A DNA stretch of 64,000 nucleotides from NCBI GenBank assembly GCA_946410085.1, contig CAMJZA010000006.1, positions 1 to 64,000 of the forward strand. Direction: 5' to 3'. Position 1 is the stretch's first letter, and every line of letters starts with the position of its first letter. This document shows, in pieces, positions 42,413 through 50,611 of the stretch. The notes under the pieces are model-generated. The model worked only from the letters and a program-made list of their open reading frames with translations, was not told the DNA's origin and did no database searches. The translations under genes and the position numbers were made by a program. This DNA comes from an uncultured Treponema sp. GTDB taxonomy: Bacteria; Spirochaetota; Spirochaetia; Treponematales; Treponemataceae.

Positions 42413-43237
42413 ATGAGCAAAAATACGTATTCAGAATTCTTTGACTCCATATACCGCTACGACGCTGACGGCAACAGGACTTCCAAGACCACGCCGCTCG
42501 GCACGGTATACTACAAATATGACAGCGAGAACAGGCTTGTCTCCTACGGCGTGACCGAGGCGGCGGACACCGCCCTCCTTGAGTACGACGCGAATGGCAA
42601 CCTCATAAAGGAAAGCACTCCTACAAAAGAAGCCGTCTACGCCTACAATGCCGCGAACCGCATGGCGGAAAGCCACATCACGGAGATACGCAGCGGCTCA
42701 CGGCAGACACCGAAGGACACCGTATACTCCTACGACAGCTTCGGCAGGCGCATACTGGAGGGTGACATCCTCAACCGCTGGGCGAGGCACACGGAGTACC
42801 GGGGCCTCAGCATGGACGTGTTAAATGGAGCCTCGAAAAACGTCAGTTTTTTCGAGGCAACTTCCAAAATGCGATGTCCTAAGCCGCGCTATCATAGCGG
42901 CTTAGGACTCGTAGGCATCTCTAAAAACCGCCAAAGGCGTGTTTTTAGAGATTGCCCGAAGAACGCCGCCGTCCACGGCATAAAGGAGCCGAGGGAGAGC
43001 CGCGGCATAGACTCCACGGGAATGGTCTTCACCTGCCTCGACGACTTCCTCCCCGCGTTCGCGGACTTCTCCCGCGCGTCGCCCTACGACTTTACCCACG
43101 TCGCGCTCACGTTGCCGCTTGGCGGAGCGGGCGGTGAGGTGCTCGGTTTATTACAGACCGAGCACTCGGGAATAAATTTCAATCCATTCGTCAATGCGAG
43201 CCATACGGACGCGGAGCGGCACTACTTCGGCAAGGAC
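42413..43237 (+). pseudogene. Displaced RHS core fragment with a hairpin-rich insert
   Basis: From 42452 to 43237 this repeats residues YRYDADGN to HYFGKD of the RHS gene, then leaves the homology. It has its own ATG (42413) and an open frame to 43366, but the last 43 codons are unrelated sequence running into the next gene. It lacks the end of the core, the DPWGLE boundary and any toxin. A 135-bp in-frame insert at 42820-42956 replaces one Trp codon. Such orphan core fragments let recombination swap C-terminal tips; deletion between the two copies would remove the present tip and its immunity gene. Confidence 0.8.
42820..42956. mobile_element. Insert of three hairpins inside the RHS fragment
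   Basis: Compared with the intact core, about 135 bp are added in frame (46 residues for one Trp). The insert contains three adjacent stem-loops: GCCTCGAAAAA with its complement (42830-42858, 11 bp), GTCCTAAGCCGC with its complement (42876-42908, 12 bp) and ATCTCTAAAAAC with its complement (42917-42952, 12 bp, with an inner CGCC-AAA-GGCG). It encodes no transposase and has no evident target duplication. It looks like a small non-autonomous or REP-like element. Confidence 0.65.
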
Positions 43238-43290
43238 CTGTTCACATCCGGCAGGATGCTGGGCCTGACTGCACGCTGGATCTGCGAATC

Positions 43291-43328
43291 TTGCAGGAAC
43301 CTCTGCTCCGTGCTATACTGGCCGCATG
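43291..43328 (+). promoter_or_regulatory. Promoter of the AAA gene, leaderless start
   Basis: TTGCAG (43291-43296), a 17-bp spacer and TGC-TATACT (hexamer 43314-43319) are followed by six bases and ATG 43326. This is the most complete promoter of the leaderless set in the window. Confidence 0.65.
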
Positions 43329-44896
43329 GAAGAGCGATTCTTGCCGATTGGCATTCAGGACTTTGAGAAACTGCGCAGGGGCGGCTATGTATACGTTGAC
43401 AAGACGGAGTTCGTATACAAGCTTGCCCGCTTGGGCACGCCCTTTTTCCTGAGCAGGCCGCGCCGCTTCGGGAAGAGTCTGCTTCTTTCCACGTTCGAGT
43501 CCTTGTTCCTCGGCAAAAAGGAGCTGTTCGAAGGGCTTGCCATCGCAAACAAGGAATGGGACTGGGCGGAATATCCGGTCCTGAAAATCAGCTTCGGGGG
43601 CGACAGTTATCCTGATTTGGAGAGCCTGAAATCTGCAATTAACCTGATGCTTTCAAGATATGAAGAGCTCTATGGGCTTGAAGTTTCAGACCTGCGTTCA
43701 GCCCCCCGGTTAACCAATATCATCACGAGGGTTTTTGAAAAGACAGGCAAGCCCGTCGTCATCCTCATAGACGATACGACAAGCCGATTCTGGATGCCCT
43801 CTACACGGACTACGAGGAACAGAACCGGCAGGAGCTCCGTTCTTTCTACAGCCCGCTCAAGGAATGTGACAAGTACATCCGCTTTTTGTTCATCACGGGA
43901 ATCACGAAGGTAAGCCACGTGAACATCTTCAGCGGGCTGAACCAGCTGAACGACATAAGCATGGACAGGGCGTTTTCTTCCCTGTGTGGAATTTCGGAAA
44001 AGGAATTGGAAGTATACTTCCAGCCGGAAATTGAAATGCTCGCGGCATTCCAAGGCATGAGCATTCCTGATACAAAAGAAAAACTCGCCGGAATGTATGA
44101 CGGCTATCATTTTTCCCACGACGTCGAAGGTGTCTACAATCCCTTCTGCCTGCTCAAATGCTTCACTGCGAAGGATTTCGGCTCATACTGGTTCGAGAGC
44201 GGAACGCCGTCATTCCTCGTGAAGACCTTGCAGAAGCAGCCGCTGTTTTTGGCGAGCCTGGTCAACGGCCGCAAAGTAAAAGAAGACCAGTTCAAGAACT
44301 ATGACCCCGACAGCAAGAATATGCTCCCCGTGGTTTACCAGAGCGGATATCTGACCATCACGGGCTTTGATGAGGATTCCAGGCGTTACACCCTTGATTT
44401 TCCGAATCAGGAAATCAAGGACGGATTCCTTGATGTCCTGCTCAAAAAGTTCGTGACCGTGCCGGACGATGATCTGGGCCTTGCGATTGACAATCTCTGC
44501 GATGCGCTCAAGGCCCGCGACATGGACAAGGCACTTTCCGTCATACAGTCCGCCATCGCGGATCTGCCGACAATCGTCAAGAAGGATATGTGCGAGAACT
44601 ACTACGAGTCCGTGACGCACCTGATGTTCCGCATGACGGGCTGTCGCGTTGTCTCGGAGTTGCAGTCCGTGGCGGGACGCAGCGACGTGGTCGTCAGCAC
44701 GAAGGACGCGGTGTTCATCTTTGCGCTGAAGATGGACAAGGGGCAGGACTTTGAGACCGTGGCGGAGGCGGCGCTGGCACAATTTGACGCGAACGGATAT
44801 TCGGACCGCTTCGCCGTGAGCGGGAAACAGATGGTCAAGGTCGCCCTTGTGTTCTCCAGCGGAGGCAAGGGACTTCTGGGCTGGAAAACTGCCTGA
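43326..44896 (+). pseudogene. AAA-ATPase-like / PD-(D/E)XK protein with a one-base frameshift
   Basis: The N-terminal frame reads FLPIGIQDFEKLRRGGYVYV, then Walker A in SRPRRFGKSLLLSTF. At 43770-43775 the Walker B region reads LID-GA-TACGAC; adding one A restores IDEYDKPILDALYTDYEEQ and joins the second frame, which continues to 44896. The C-terminal half has the NYYESVTHLMF, SELQSVAGRSDVVV and VFIFALKMDKG stretch of the PD-(D/E)XK domain seen in these multicopy proteins. Restored length is about 523 residues, normal for the family. The change could be real decay or a sequencing error, since everything else is intact. Function of the family is not established. Confidence 0.85.
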
Positions 44897-44953
44897 GCCG
44901 GAAGTCCGCTCGTAACCATTCGCACGGATGTCTTGCCAAAATTACGCCCCTGC

Positions 44954-44982
44954 TTGCATTTTCTGCCTAAATATGGAATACT
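44954..44982 (+). promoter_or_regulatory. Promoter of dapA-asd
   Basis: TTGCAT (44954-44959), 17 bp, then TGG-AATACT (hexamer 44977-44982), an extended -10. A normal leader with AGGGGGA precedes the dapA ATG. No lysine riboswitch structure is seen in the gap. Confidence 0.6.
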
Positions 44983-45015
44983 GATGAAAATTTTGTCTAG
45001 CACAGGGGGACAAAT

Positions 45016-45942
45016 ATGGCCAAGATGCATGGTTCTTATACGGCGATGATTACGCCGATGAACGGAGACGGTTCCGTTGACTTTGAGGGCTTTGCCCGGA
45101 ACGTCCGTTTCCAGCTGGAGCAGGGAATCGACGGCCTCTTGCCGCTCGGAACGAGCGGAGAGACCCCGACCCTCAGCGAGGATGAGGAGGACAAGCTCCT
45201 CGACATCGTCATTCCTGCCGTCCGCGAGTGGAACAAGAAGCAGGGCAGGGACGTGAAGGTTCTTGCCGGTGCCGGCAGCAACAACACGAAGGATGCCGTC
45301 CGCTATGTCCAGCGTGCCAGGGACAAGGGGGCCGACTACGCCCTCGTCGTTACCCCCTATTACAATAAGCCGAGCGACGAAGGAATTTTCCGCCACTTCG
45401 AGGCCGTCTCCAGGGTGGGCATTCCGATCATCGTCTACAATATACAGGGGCGGACGGGCAAGAACATCAGCGTGCCTACCCTCATGCGCATAGCCGACCT
45501 GCCGAACATCGCAGGCGTCAAGGAAGCGAGCGGCAGCATCAGCCAGATGATGGAAGTCATTGAGAAGGTTGTTTCCCGCCATCCGGACTTTTCCGTCATG
45601 TCCGGCGACGACTCGCTGACCCTGCCGCTCATGGCGGCCGGCGGTGACGGCATCATCAGTGTCGTGACCAACCTGATTCCCGCCCTGATGACGGAACTGG
45701 TGCACGACTGCCTCAAGGGGGATTTTGCGGCGGCCCGCACGATTCACTACCGCCTGCAGCCTTTCTTCCGCGCGGCATTCTGCGACGGCAATCCGTCCAG
45801 CATCAAGTACGCGATGAACTACAAGGCGCAGACCTCCGGCATGGAGGGAATCAATGCGGGTGCCTGCCGCCTGCCGATCGTCGAGGCGCGGGCCGAGGCT
45901 CAGGAAATCATCAGGAACGCAATCAAGGAGTGCGGAATATGA
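45016..45942 (+). CDS. dapA: 4-hydroxy-tetrahydrodipicolinate synthase
   Basis: 308 residues, TIM-barrel of the DapA family. GLLPLGTSGETPTLSEDE is the pyruvate-binding GTTGE-type loop, the catalytic Tyr is in IIVYNIQGRTG, and the Schiff-base Lys is in IAGVKEASGSI. It condenses pyruvate with aspartate semialdehyde, the first step toward diaminopimelate and lysine. It overlaps asd by four bases (ATGA), and asd makes its substrate. AGGGGGA precedes ATG 45016. Confidence 0.95.
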   Translation: MAKMHGSYTAMITPMNGDGSVDFEGFARNVRFQLEQGIDGLLPLGTSGETPTLSEDEEDKLLDIVIPAVREWNKKQGRDVKVLAGAGSNNTKDAVRYVQRARDKGADYALVVTPYYNKPSDEGIFRHFEAVSRVGIPIIVYNIQGRTGKNISVPTLMRIADLPNIAGVKEASGSISQMMEVIEKVVSRHPDFSVMSGDDSLTLPLMAAGGDGIISVVTNLIPALMTELVHDCLKGDFAAARTIHYRLQPFFRAAFCDGNPSSIKYAMNYKAQTSGMEGINAGACRLPIVEARAEAQEIIRNAIKECGI

Positions 45943-47036
45943 GTGCAAAAATACCGGTAGGAGTTCTGGGTGCAACCGGCATGGTCGGCCAGCGCTATAT
46001 CAAGCTGCTTGAGGACCACCCGTGGTTTGAGGTTGTCTACGTTGCGGCTTCTCCCCGGAGTGCGGGCAAGAAGTACGCCGACGCAGTGGAAAACCGCTGG
46101 CTCATCGGTGCGGATATTCCCGCTGCCGTTGCCAGTCTGACCGTTGAGGATGCGAATGACGAGAAGAAGGCGCTGGGCAAGTGCCGCTTTGTCTTTTCTG
46201 CCCTGGAAATGGGGAAGGACGAGATCAAGGCGCTGGAAGAACGCTATGCTGCCGAGGGCATCCCGGTCGTCTCCAATGCGAGCGCGAACCGCTGGACGAG
46301 CGACGTTCCCATGCTCGTTCCCGAGATAAACTACAGCCATCTGGACATCATTGAAAAGCAGCGGAAGCACCACGGCTGGGACAGGGGCTTTATCGTCGTG
46401 AAGCCCAACTGTTCGCTCCAGACCTACATGATGCCCCTGCACGCCCTGATTCAGGCGGGCTATCCGGTCAAGCGGATGATCGTGACGACCGAGCAGGCGG
46501 TGAGCGGCGCGGGCTACCCCGGTGTTCCCTCCTATGATATGATCGATAACATCGTGCCTTTCATCGGGGGCGAGGAAGAGAAGACCGAGAAGGAATGCCT
46601 GAAGATTCTGGGCCGCGTTGCCGGGGATTCGATAGAGTGCGCCTCTGCGCCGCTCGTCAGTTCAACCTGTACGAGGGTACCGGTCATCGACGGGCATACG
46701 GCAATCGTGAGCCTTGAGTTTGACCTGCCGGAAGACAGGAAGCCCCCGCTTGCGGAGATAGAGCGGGTGTGGACTTCCTACCGTTCGCTGCCGCAGGAGC
46801 TTGCCCTGCCGTCCGCACCGGAACATCCGATCGTCGTGCGCCACGAGCAGAACCGGCCCCAGCCCCGCCGTGACCGGGAGACCGAGAAGGGGATGGCATG
46901 CGTCATCGGCCGCCTGCGCGAGTGCCCGGTCTTTGACGTGAAATTCGTTGCCCTGAGCCACAACACCAAGCGCGGTGCTGCCCTGGGCGGCATCCTGAAC
47001 GCCGAGCTGCTCAAGGCAAAGGGGTATTTCGACTGA
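45939..47036 (+). CDS. asd: Aspartate-semialdehyde dehydrogenase
   Basis: 365 residues from ATG 45939, overlapping the dapA stop; AAGGAG lies eight bases upstream. The NADP-binding loop is GVLGATGMVGQRYIKLLEDH, and the catalytic Cys is in VKPNCSLQTYMMPLHAL near residue 159. The pattern (SSTCTRVPVIDGHT, then LGGILNAELLKAKGYF at the C-terminus) is that of the archaeal/fungal branch rather than the E. coli branch. It reduces aspartyl phosphate to the semialdehyde used by dapA. Confidence 0.95.
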   Translation: MSAKIPVGVLGATGMVGQRYIKLLEDHPWFEVVYVAASPRSAGKKYADAVENRWLIGADIPAAVASLTVEDANDEKKALGKCRFVFSALEMGKDEIKALEERYAAEGIPVVSNASANRWTSDVPMLVPEINYSHLDIIEKQRKHHGWDRGFIVVKPNCSLQTYMMPLHALIQAGYPVKRMIVTTEQAVSGAGYPGVPSYDMIDNIVPFIGGEEEKTEKECLKILGRVAGDSIECASAPLVSSTCTRVPVIDGHTAIVSLEFDLPEDRKPPLAEIERVWTSYRSLPQELALPSAPEHPIVVRHEQNRPQPRRDRETEKGMACVIGRLRECPVFDVKFVALSHNTKRGAALGGILNAELLKAKGYFD

Positions 47037-47099
47037 TTTTGCTGCGGCTTCCGGGGCTTCCTGTCCCGGGAGCGTACATTGTTTTGGGATAGATATTGT

Positions 47100-48188
47100 A
47101 TGGATTTAGTAAAGAAGCTCGACAGCCTTGCCGTCCGCTTTGAGGAGGTGAAGGCGCTCGTCTCCGATGCCAATCTGGTCAAGGATCAGAAAAAGTACAA
47201 GGAGGTCATGCGGGAGCACCAGCACCTTTCCGACTTGATGGAGCTGTACGGTGAGTATAAACGGGTCCTCAAGGGCATTGAGGACGATACCCGGCTCATC
47301 ACGGAAGAGGACGACCACGACATGAAGGAGCTGGCCCGCGAGGAGCTGAACGAGTACGAGGCCCAGAAGCCTGAACTGGAAGAAAAACTCAAGCTCCTGC
47401 TCATTCCGCCGGATCCGCTGGACGAGAAGAACATCATCCTTGAAATCCGCAGTGCGGCGGGCGGCGACGAGGCGAGCCTCTTTGTCCGCGACCTCTGGGA
47501 GATGTACATCCACCTTGCCGACCGCAAGGGCTGGAAGACGGAGACGATGGAAGCCCAGGAGACTGAGGTCGGCGGCTTCAACAAGATCGTTACGTCCATA
47601 AGCGGCAAGTTCGTCTACGGAACCCTCCGCTGGGAGAGCGGCGTGCACCGCGTGCAGCGGGTTCCGGCGACCGAAGCCCAGGGGCGGCTCCAGACTTCCA
47701 CCGCCACGGTGGCAGTCCTGCCCGAGGCGGAAGAAACTGAAATAGACATCAAGCCCGAAGACGTCCGCGTGGATGTCATGCGGGCAGGCGGTCCGGGCGG
47801 CCAGTGCGTCAATACGACGGATTCTGCCGTCCGCCTGACCCACATTCCGACGGGCATTGTCGTCATCCAGCAGGATGAGAAGAGCCAGATCAAGAACAAG
47901 GCCAAGGCCTGGCGCGTGCTCCGTGCCCGCCTCTTTGACCTGGAGGAGAGCAAGAAGCAGGCTGAGCGCGCCGACACGCGCAAGAGCATGGTCGGTTCCG
48001 GGGCGCGGAGCGAGAAAATCCGTACCTACAACTTTCCCCAGGACCGCGTGACTGACCACCGCATCAACGTGACCCTGCACAACCTGCCCTCGTTCATGAT
48101 GGGAAACATGGACGAGATGCTGGACGCCCTCAACGTCTACGCAAAGGAAGAGCAGCTTAAGGACGCTTCCGAGCTTGACCATTCGTGA
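47100..48188 (+). CDS. prfA: Peptide chain release factor 1
   Basis: 362 residues from ATG 47100. The codon-recognition tripeptide region is VQRVPATEAQGR, the P-x-T form specific to RF1 (UAA/UAG), and the catalytic GGQ is in RAGGPGGQCVNTTDSAVR near 232. Its 3' end overlaps prmC by 14 bases; PrmC methylates the GGQ glutamine, so the order matches function. No clear Shine-Dalgarno sequence precedes the start. Confidence 0.96.
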   Translation: MDLVKKLDSLAVRFEEVKALVSDANLVKDQKKYKEVMREHQHLSDLMELYGEYKRVLKGIEDDTRLITEEDDHDMKELAREELNEYEAQKPELEEKLKLLLIPPDPLDEKNIILEIRSAAGGDEASLFVRDLWEMYIHLADRKGWKTETMEAQETEVGGFNKIVTSISGKFVYGTLRWESGVHRVQRVPATEAQGRLQTSTATVAVLPEAEETEIDIKPEDVRVDVMRAGGPGGQCVNTTDSAVRLTHIPTGIVVIQQDEKSQIKNKAKAWRVLRARLFDLEESKKQAERADTRKSMVGSGARSEKIRTYNFPQDRVTDHRINVTLHNLPSFMMGNMDEMLDALNVYAKEEQLKDASELDHS

Positions 48189-49089
48189 GGCCCGGAGCTG
48201 GGGGCGGGACTTCCTGGCAAAGAGCCCGACCCCCGGGCTTGACGCTGACGTGCTGCTCATGTCCGTGACGGGCAGGGACAGGACCGACCTGCTCTTCAAG
48301 GGCGGAGAGGCGCTTGCCCCGGCGGAGGAGGCGGACTTCCGCGCCTACATACAGGCCCGCTCGACGGGGCTTCCGGTTGCCTATATTACCGGCCATAAAG
48401 AATTCTACGGCTATGACTTCCTCGTAACTCCGGACGTGCTCATTCCCAAGCCCGATACCGAGATTCTGGTCGAAAAGACCCTTGCGGCCATCCGCGAAAA
48501 GCTTTCAGCAAGACAGGAAAGGATCCTCACCCTCTGCGACATGTGCACCGGGTCCGGCTGCGTCGGCCTCAGCGTTGCACGGGCTGCCTGGGATGAAGGC
48601 CTTGTTACGCGGGAGAATGCCCTTGCCCTGACCCTCTGTGACATCAGCGGGGCAGCCCTTGAAGTCGCCCGCTCCAATGCGGACCGGCTCTGCCTGCCCG
48701 CACTGCGCGGGAAAGTGCACCTGGTCAGGACGAACCTCTTTCAGGCGGTGACGGGTTCCTTTGACATCATCACGGCAAACCCGCCCTACATTCCGGCGGG
48801 CGAGGTTGAAGGGCTGCTTGCCGACGGGCGGAACGAGCCGCGCCTTGCGCTGAACGGGGACATAGACCTCCTGGGGAACCCGACGGGGGAGGGGGACGGC
48901 CTCGGCATCATGCGGAATCTGCTGCCGCAGGCGTGCGGTCATCTTGCCCCTGCCGGGGTCCTTCTTGTGGAGGCGGGGGAGTACAATGCGGAGATGACCG
49001 AGTACCTCTTCCGGGACGCGGGGCTCCGGGATACGGGCATCGCGAAAGACCTTGCGGGGCAGCTGCGCTGTGTCTATGGCCGCAGCTAA
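48175..49089 (+). CDS. prmC: Release factor glutamine methyltransferase
   Basis: 304 residues from TTG 48175 inside the end of prfA. The N-terminal helical domain is followed by the SAM-binding motif LCDMCTGSGCVGLSVARA and the catalytic NPPY in IITANPPYIPAGE near 202. It N5-methylates the glutamine of the RF1/RF2 GGQ motif. TTG is the likely start because MTIREARSWGRDFL matches the family N-terminus and no ATG is available. Translational coupling with prfA is expected. Confidence 0.93.
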   Translation: MTIREARSWGRDFLAKSPTPGLDADVLLMSVTGRDRTDLLFKGGEALAPAEEADFRAYIQARSTGLPVAYITGHKEFYGYDFLVTPDVLIPKPDTEILVEKTLAAIREKLSARQERILTLCDMCTGSGCVGLSVARAAWDEGLVTRENALALTLCDISGAALEVARSNADRLCLPALRGKVHLVRTNLFQAVTGSFDIITANPPYIPAGEVEGLLADGRNEPRLALNGDIDLLGNPTGEGDGLGIMRNLLPQACGHLAPAGVLLVEAGEYNAEMTEYLFRDAGLRDTGIAKDLAGQLRCVYGRS

Positions 49090-49114
49090 AAAAAAGGGCG
49101 GCTGAATGCCGCCC
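49088..49114 (-). terminator. Intrinsic terminator of the cNMP-domain gene (minus strand)
   Basis: GGGCGGC and GCCGCCC (49096-49102, 49108-49114) form a stem with a five-base loop. The eight A at 49088-49095 give a T8 run on the minus strand. It may also slow transcription from prmC. Confidence 0.8.
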
Positions 49115-49135
49115 CTGGTTACCGCAGTTTTCGCC

Positions 49136-50437
49136 CTACTTCTTTGCCTGCTGCTGCTGTTTTTTCTTTTCTTCTTCTTCTTCCAGGTTCGTATAGTAAG
49201 TGTCGACGGTCCGCTTCATGTCCATGATGTTTGATACGATGATGTAGCCGTCATAGATTGCTATCTTGTTTCTTGCAGAGAACTTGTTGAGTTCGTCGCG
49301 GGTCGCGGGAACGGGAAGGCCGGCAAGCAGCGCAATGTCTTCGATGGTGACGTTGATTTTCCGCTTCATGTCGTCCTCATCTTCTCCACGCGCCCCTTCG
49401 TTTTCAATGCACATGAGCATGATGTCGGCAATGCGGGCAGACAGGTCCTTGATGCAGAGAATCTGGAGGTTCCGCCGCTGCTCGAAAATCCGTTTGCAGA
49501 TCAGGCGGAGCATGATCATTGCGACGGCCGGGTTGGAGATGACGACGCTGTTGAAGTTCTCCCTGGAGAACTTCAGGCAGGTGACGCTGCCCCGTGCGAT
49601 TGCGGAAGTCTGCCGCACTGAATCCTGTATGATTTCCATTTCGCCGAATATTTCGCCCGGTTTGATGAGTCCGTAGCGCTTCATGACACCGTTGATGTAT
49701 TTTTCTATGACGACGGCACCGGACTGTACGAAATAGAAGGATTTTGCCTTTGTCAATTCGGAAATAATGACCGTTCCGTCCGTATATTTCTTTGAAAAGC
49801 GGTTGAAAACGGGATTTGAGAACTGCTTGATGGCACGGGATTCGCTCTCGTCTGTTTCCGTCGTGATGACGGCTTCCTTCATCTCCTGTTCTGCCATGGC
49901 CGAGGCCTTGACGCGGGCGGCCCCGATGAATTCCGACACGGCATCCTTGTTTTTCGGCTCGGGAATGTCCCGGATGATTTTCTCTGCCATGTCAACTGCC
50001 GTGTAGTAGCGCTCGGAGTTGTAGTATGCCTTTGCAATCGCAAGCATGCCCTCTTCTTTTTCTCCCTTGAATTCCTCCATGCCCAGCAGGGTTTCCGTAT
50101 CGTAGTGGAGGGAGCGGAGGGTCTTGGAGAAGTTGATCATCATCTTCTCCATCAGTTCCTTGTTGGGGGATATATTCTTTTCAAATTCCTGTACGGTTAT
50201 CATGACGACGAGGCAGTCGGACAGTGCGCGTGCCGTATCGGTGCGGGGCTTGTGGACCAGGGCGTTCTTGACGCCGAAGAATTCCCCCTGCTTGACCATC
50301 TCGGTGACTGCCATCTTGGTCCTGATGTCCACGGCTTTCAGTTCAACGCTGCCGGACTGAAGGATAAAGATGCGTTCATCCTTGTCGCCTGTAAAGAAAA
50401 TGATGTTACCAGATTTGTAAGCCATCTGCTTTGGCAT
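49136..50437 (-). CDS. Crp/Fnr-like regulator with two cyclic-nucleotide-binding domains
   Basis: 433 residues. Two cNMP-binding beta-barrels are visible: about 5-115 (NIIFFTGDKDERIFILQSGS, then GEFFGVKNALVHKPRTDTAR) and 205-320 (GTVIISELTKAKSFYFVQSG, then PGEIFGEMEIIQDSVRQTSA). A Crp-type winged helix follows (VTIEDIALLAGLPVPATRDE). Standard Crp proteins are half this length with one barrel. The C-terminus is a run of Glu, Lys and Gln. Neither barrel shows a perfect cAMP phosphate-binding cassette, so the ligand is uncertain. A good ribosome binding site precedes ATG 50437 and a terminator follows. Confidence 0.82.
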   Translation of the reverse strand: MPKQMAYKSGNIIFFTGDKDERIFILQSGSVELKAVDIRTKMAVTEMVKQGEFFGVKNALVHKPRTDTARALSDCLVVMITVQEFEKNISPNKELMEKMMINFSKTLRSLHYDTETLLGMEEFKGEKEEGMLAIAKAYYNSERYYTAVDMAEKIIRDIPEPKNKDAVSEFIGAARVKASAMAEQEMKEAVITTETDESESRAIKQFSNPVFNRFSKKYTDGTVIISELTKAKSFYFVQSGAVVIEKYINGVMKRYGLIKPGEIFGEMEIIQDSVRQTSAIARGSVTCLKFSRENFNSVVISNPAVAMIMLRLICKRIFEQRRNLQILCIKDLSARIADIMLMCIENEGARGEDEDDMKRKINVTIEDIALLAGLPVPATRDELNKFSARNKIAIYDGYIIVSNIMDMKRTVDTYYTNLEEEEEKKKQQQQAKK

Positions 50438-50611
50438 GCTAAAACTCCTTTATCTCCACATTCTATCACAATGATACGGTTTGTGCTATGTTTTTTTTTC
50501 TTTATTTCTGCTTTTTTCAGTTTTTTTTCAATATATACAATTATATGTCCATAATGTCCATAGAGGTGCAATTCCCTTTTTTTGCAATGTATGCTACATT
50601 CACGGATAGCT

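Noticed and set aside
42820-42956. Insertion sequence with transposase
   Set aside because: The insert is only 135 bp and codes for no transposase; it can at most be a non-autonomous element.
43238-43366. Continuation of the RHS fragment as a new toxin tip
   Set aside because: The 43 codons after the end of homology overlap the promoter and start of the AAA gene and have no toxin-like length or boundary motif.
44897-45015. Lysine riboswitch before dapA
   Set aside because: The gap of about 119 bases lacks the five-helix layout, and the promoter sits only about 35 bases before the gene.
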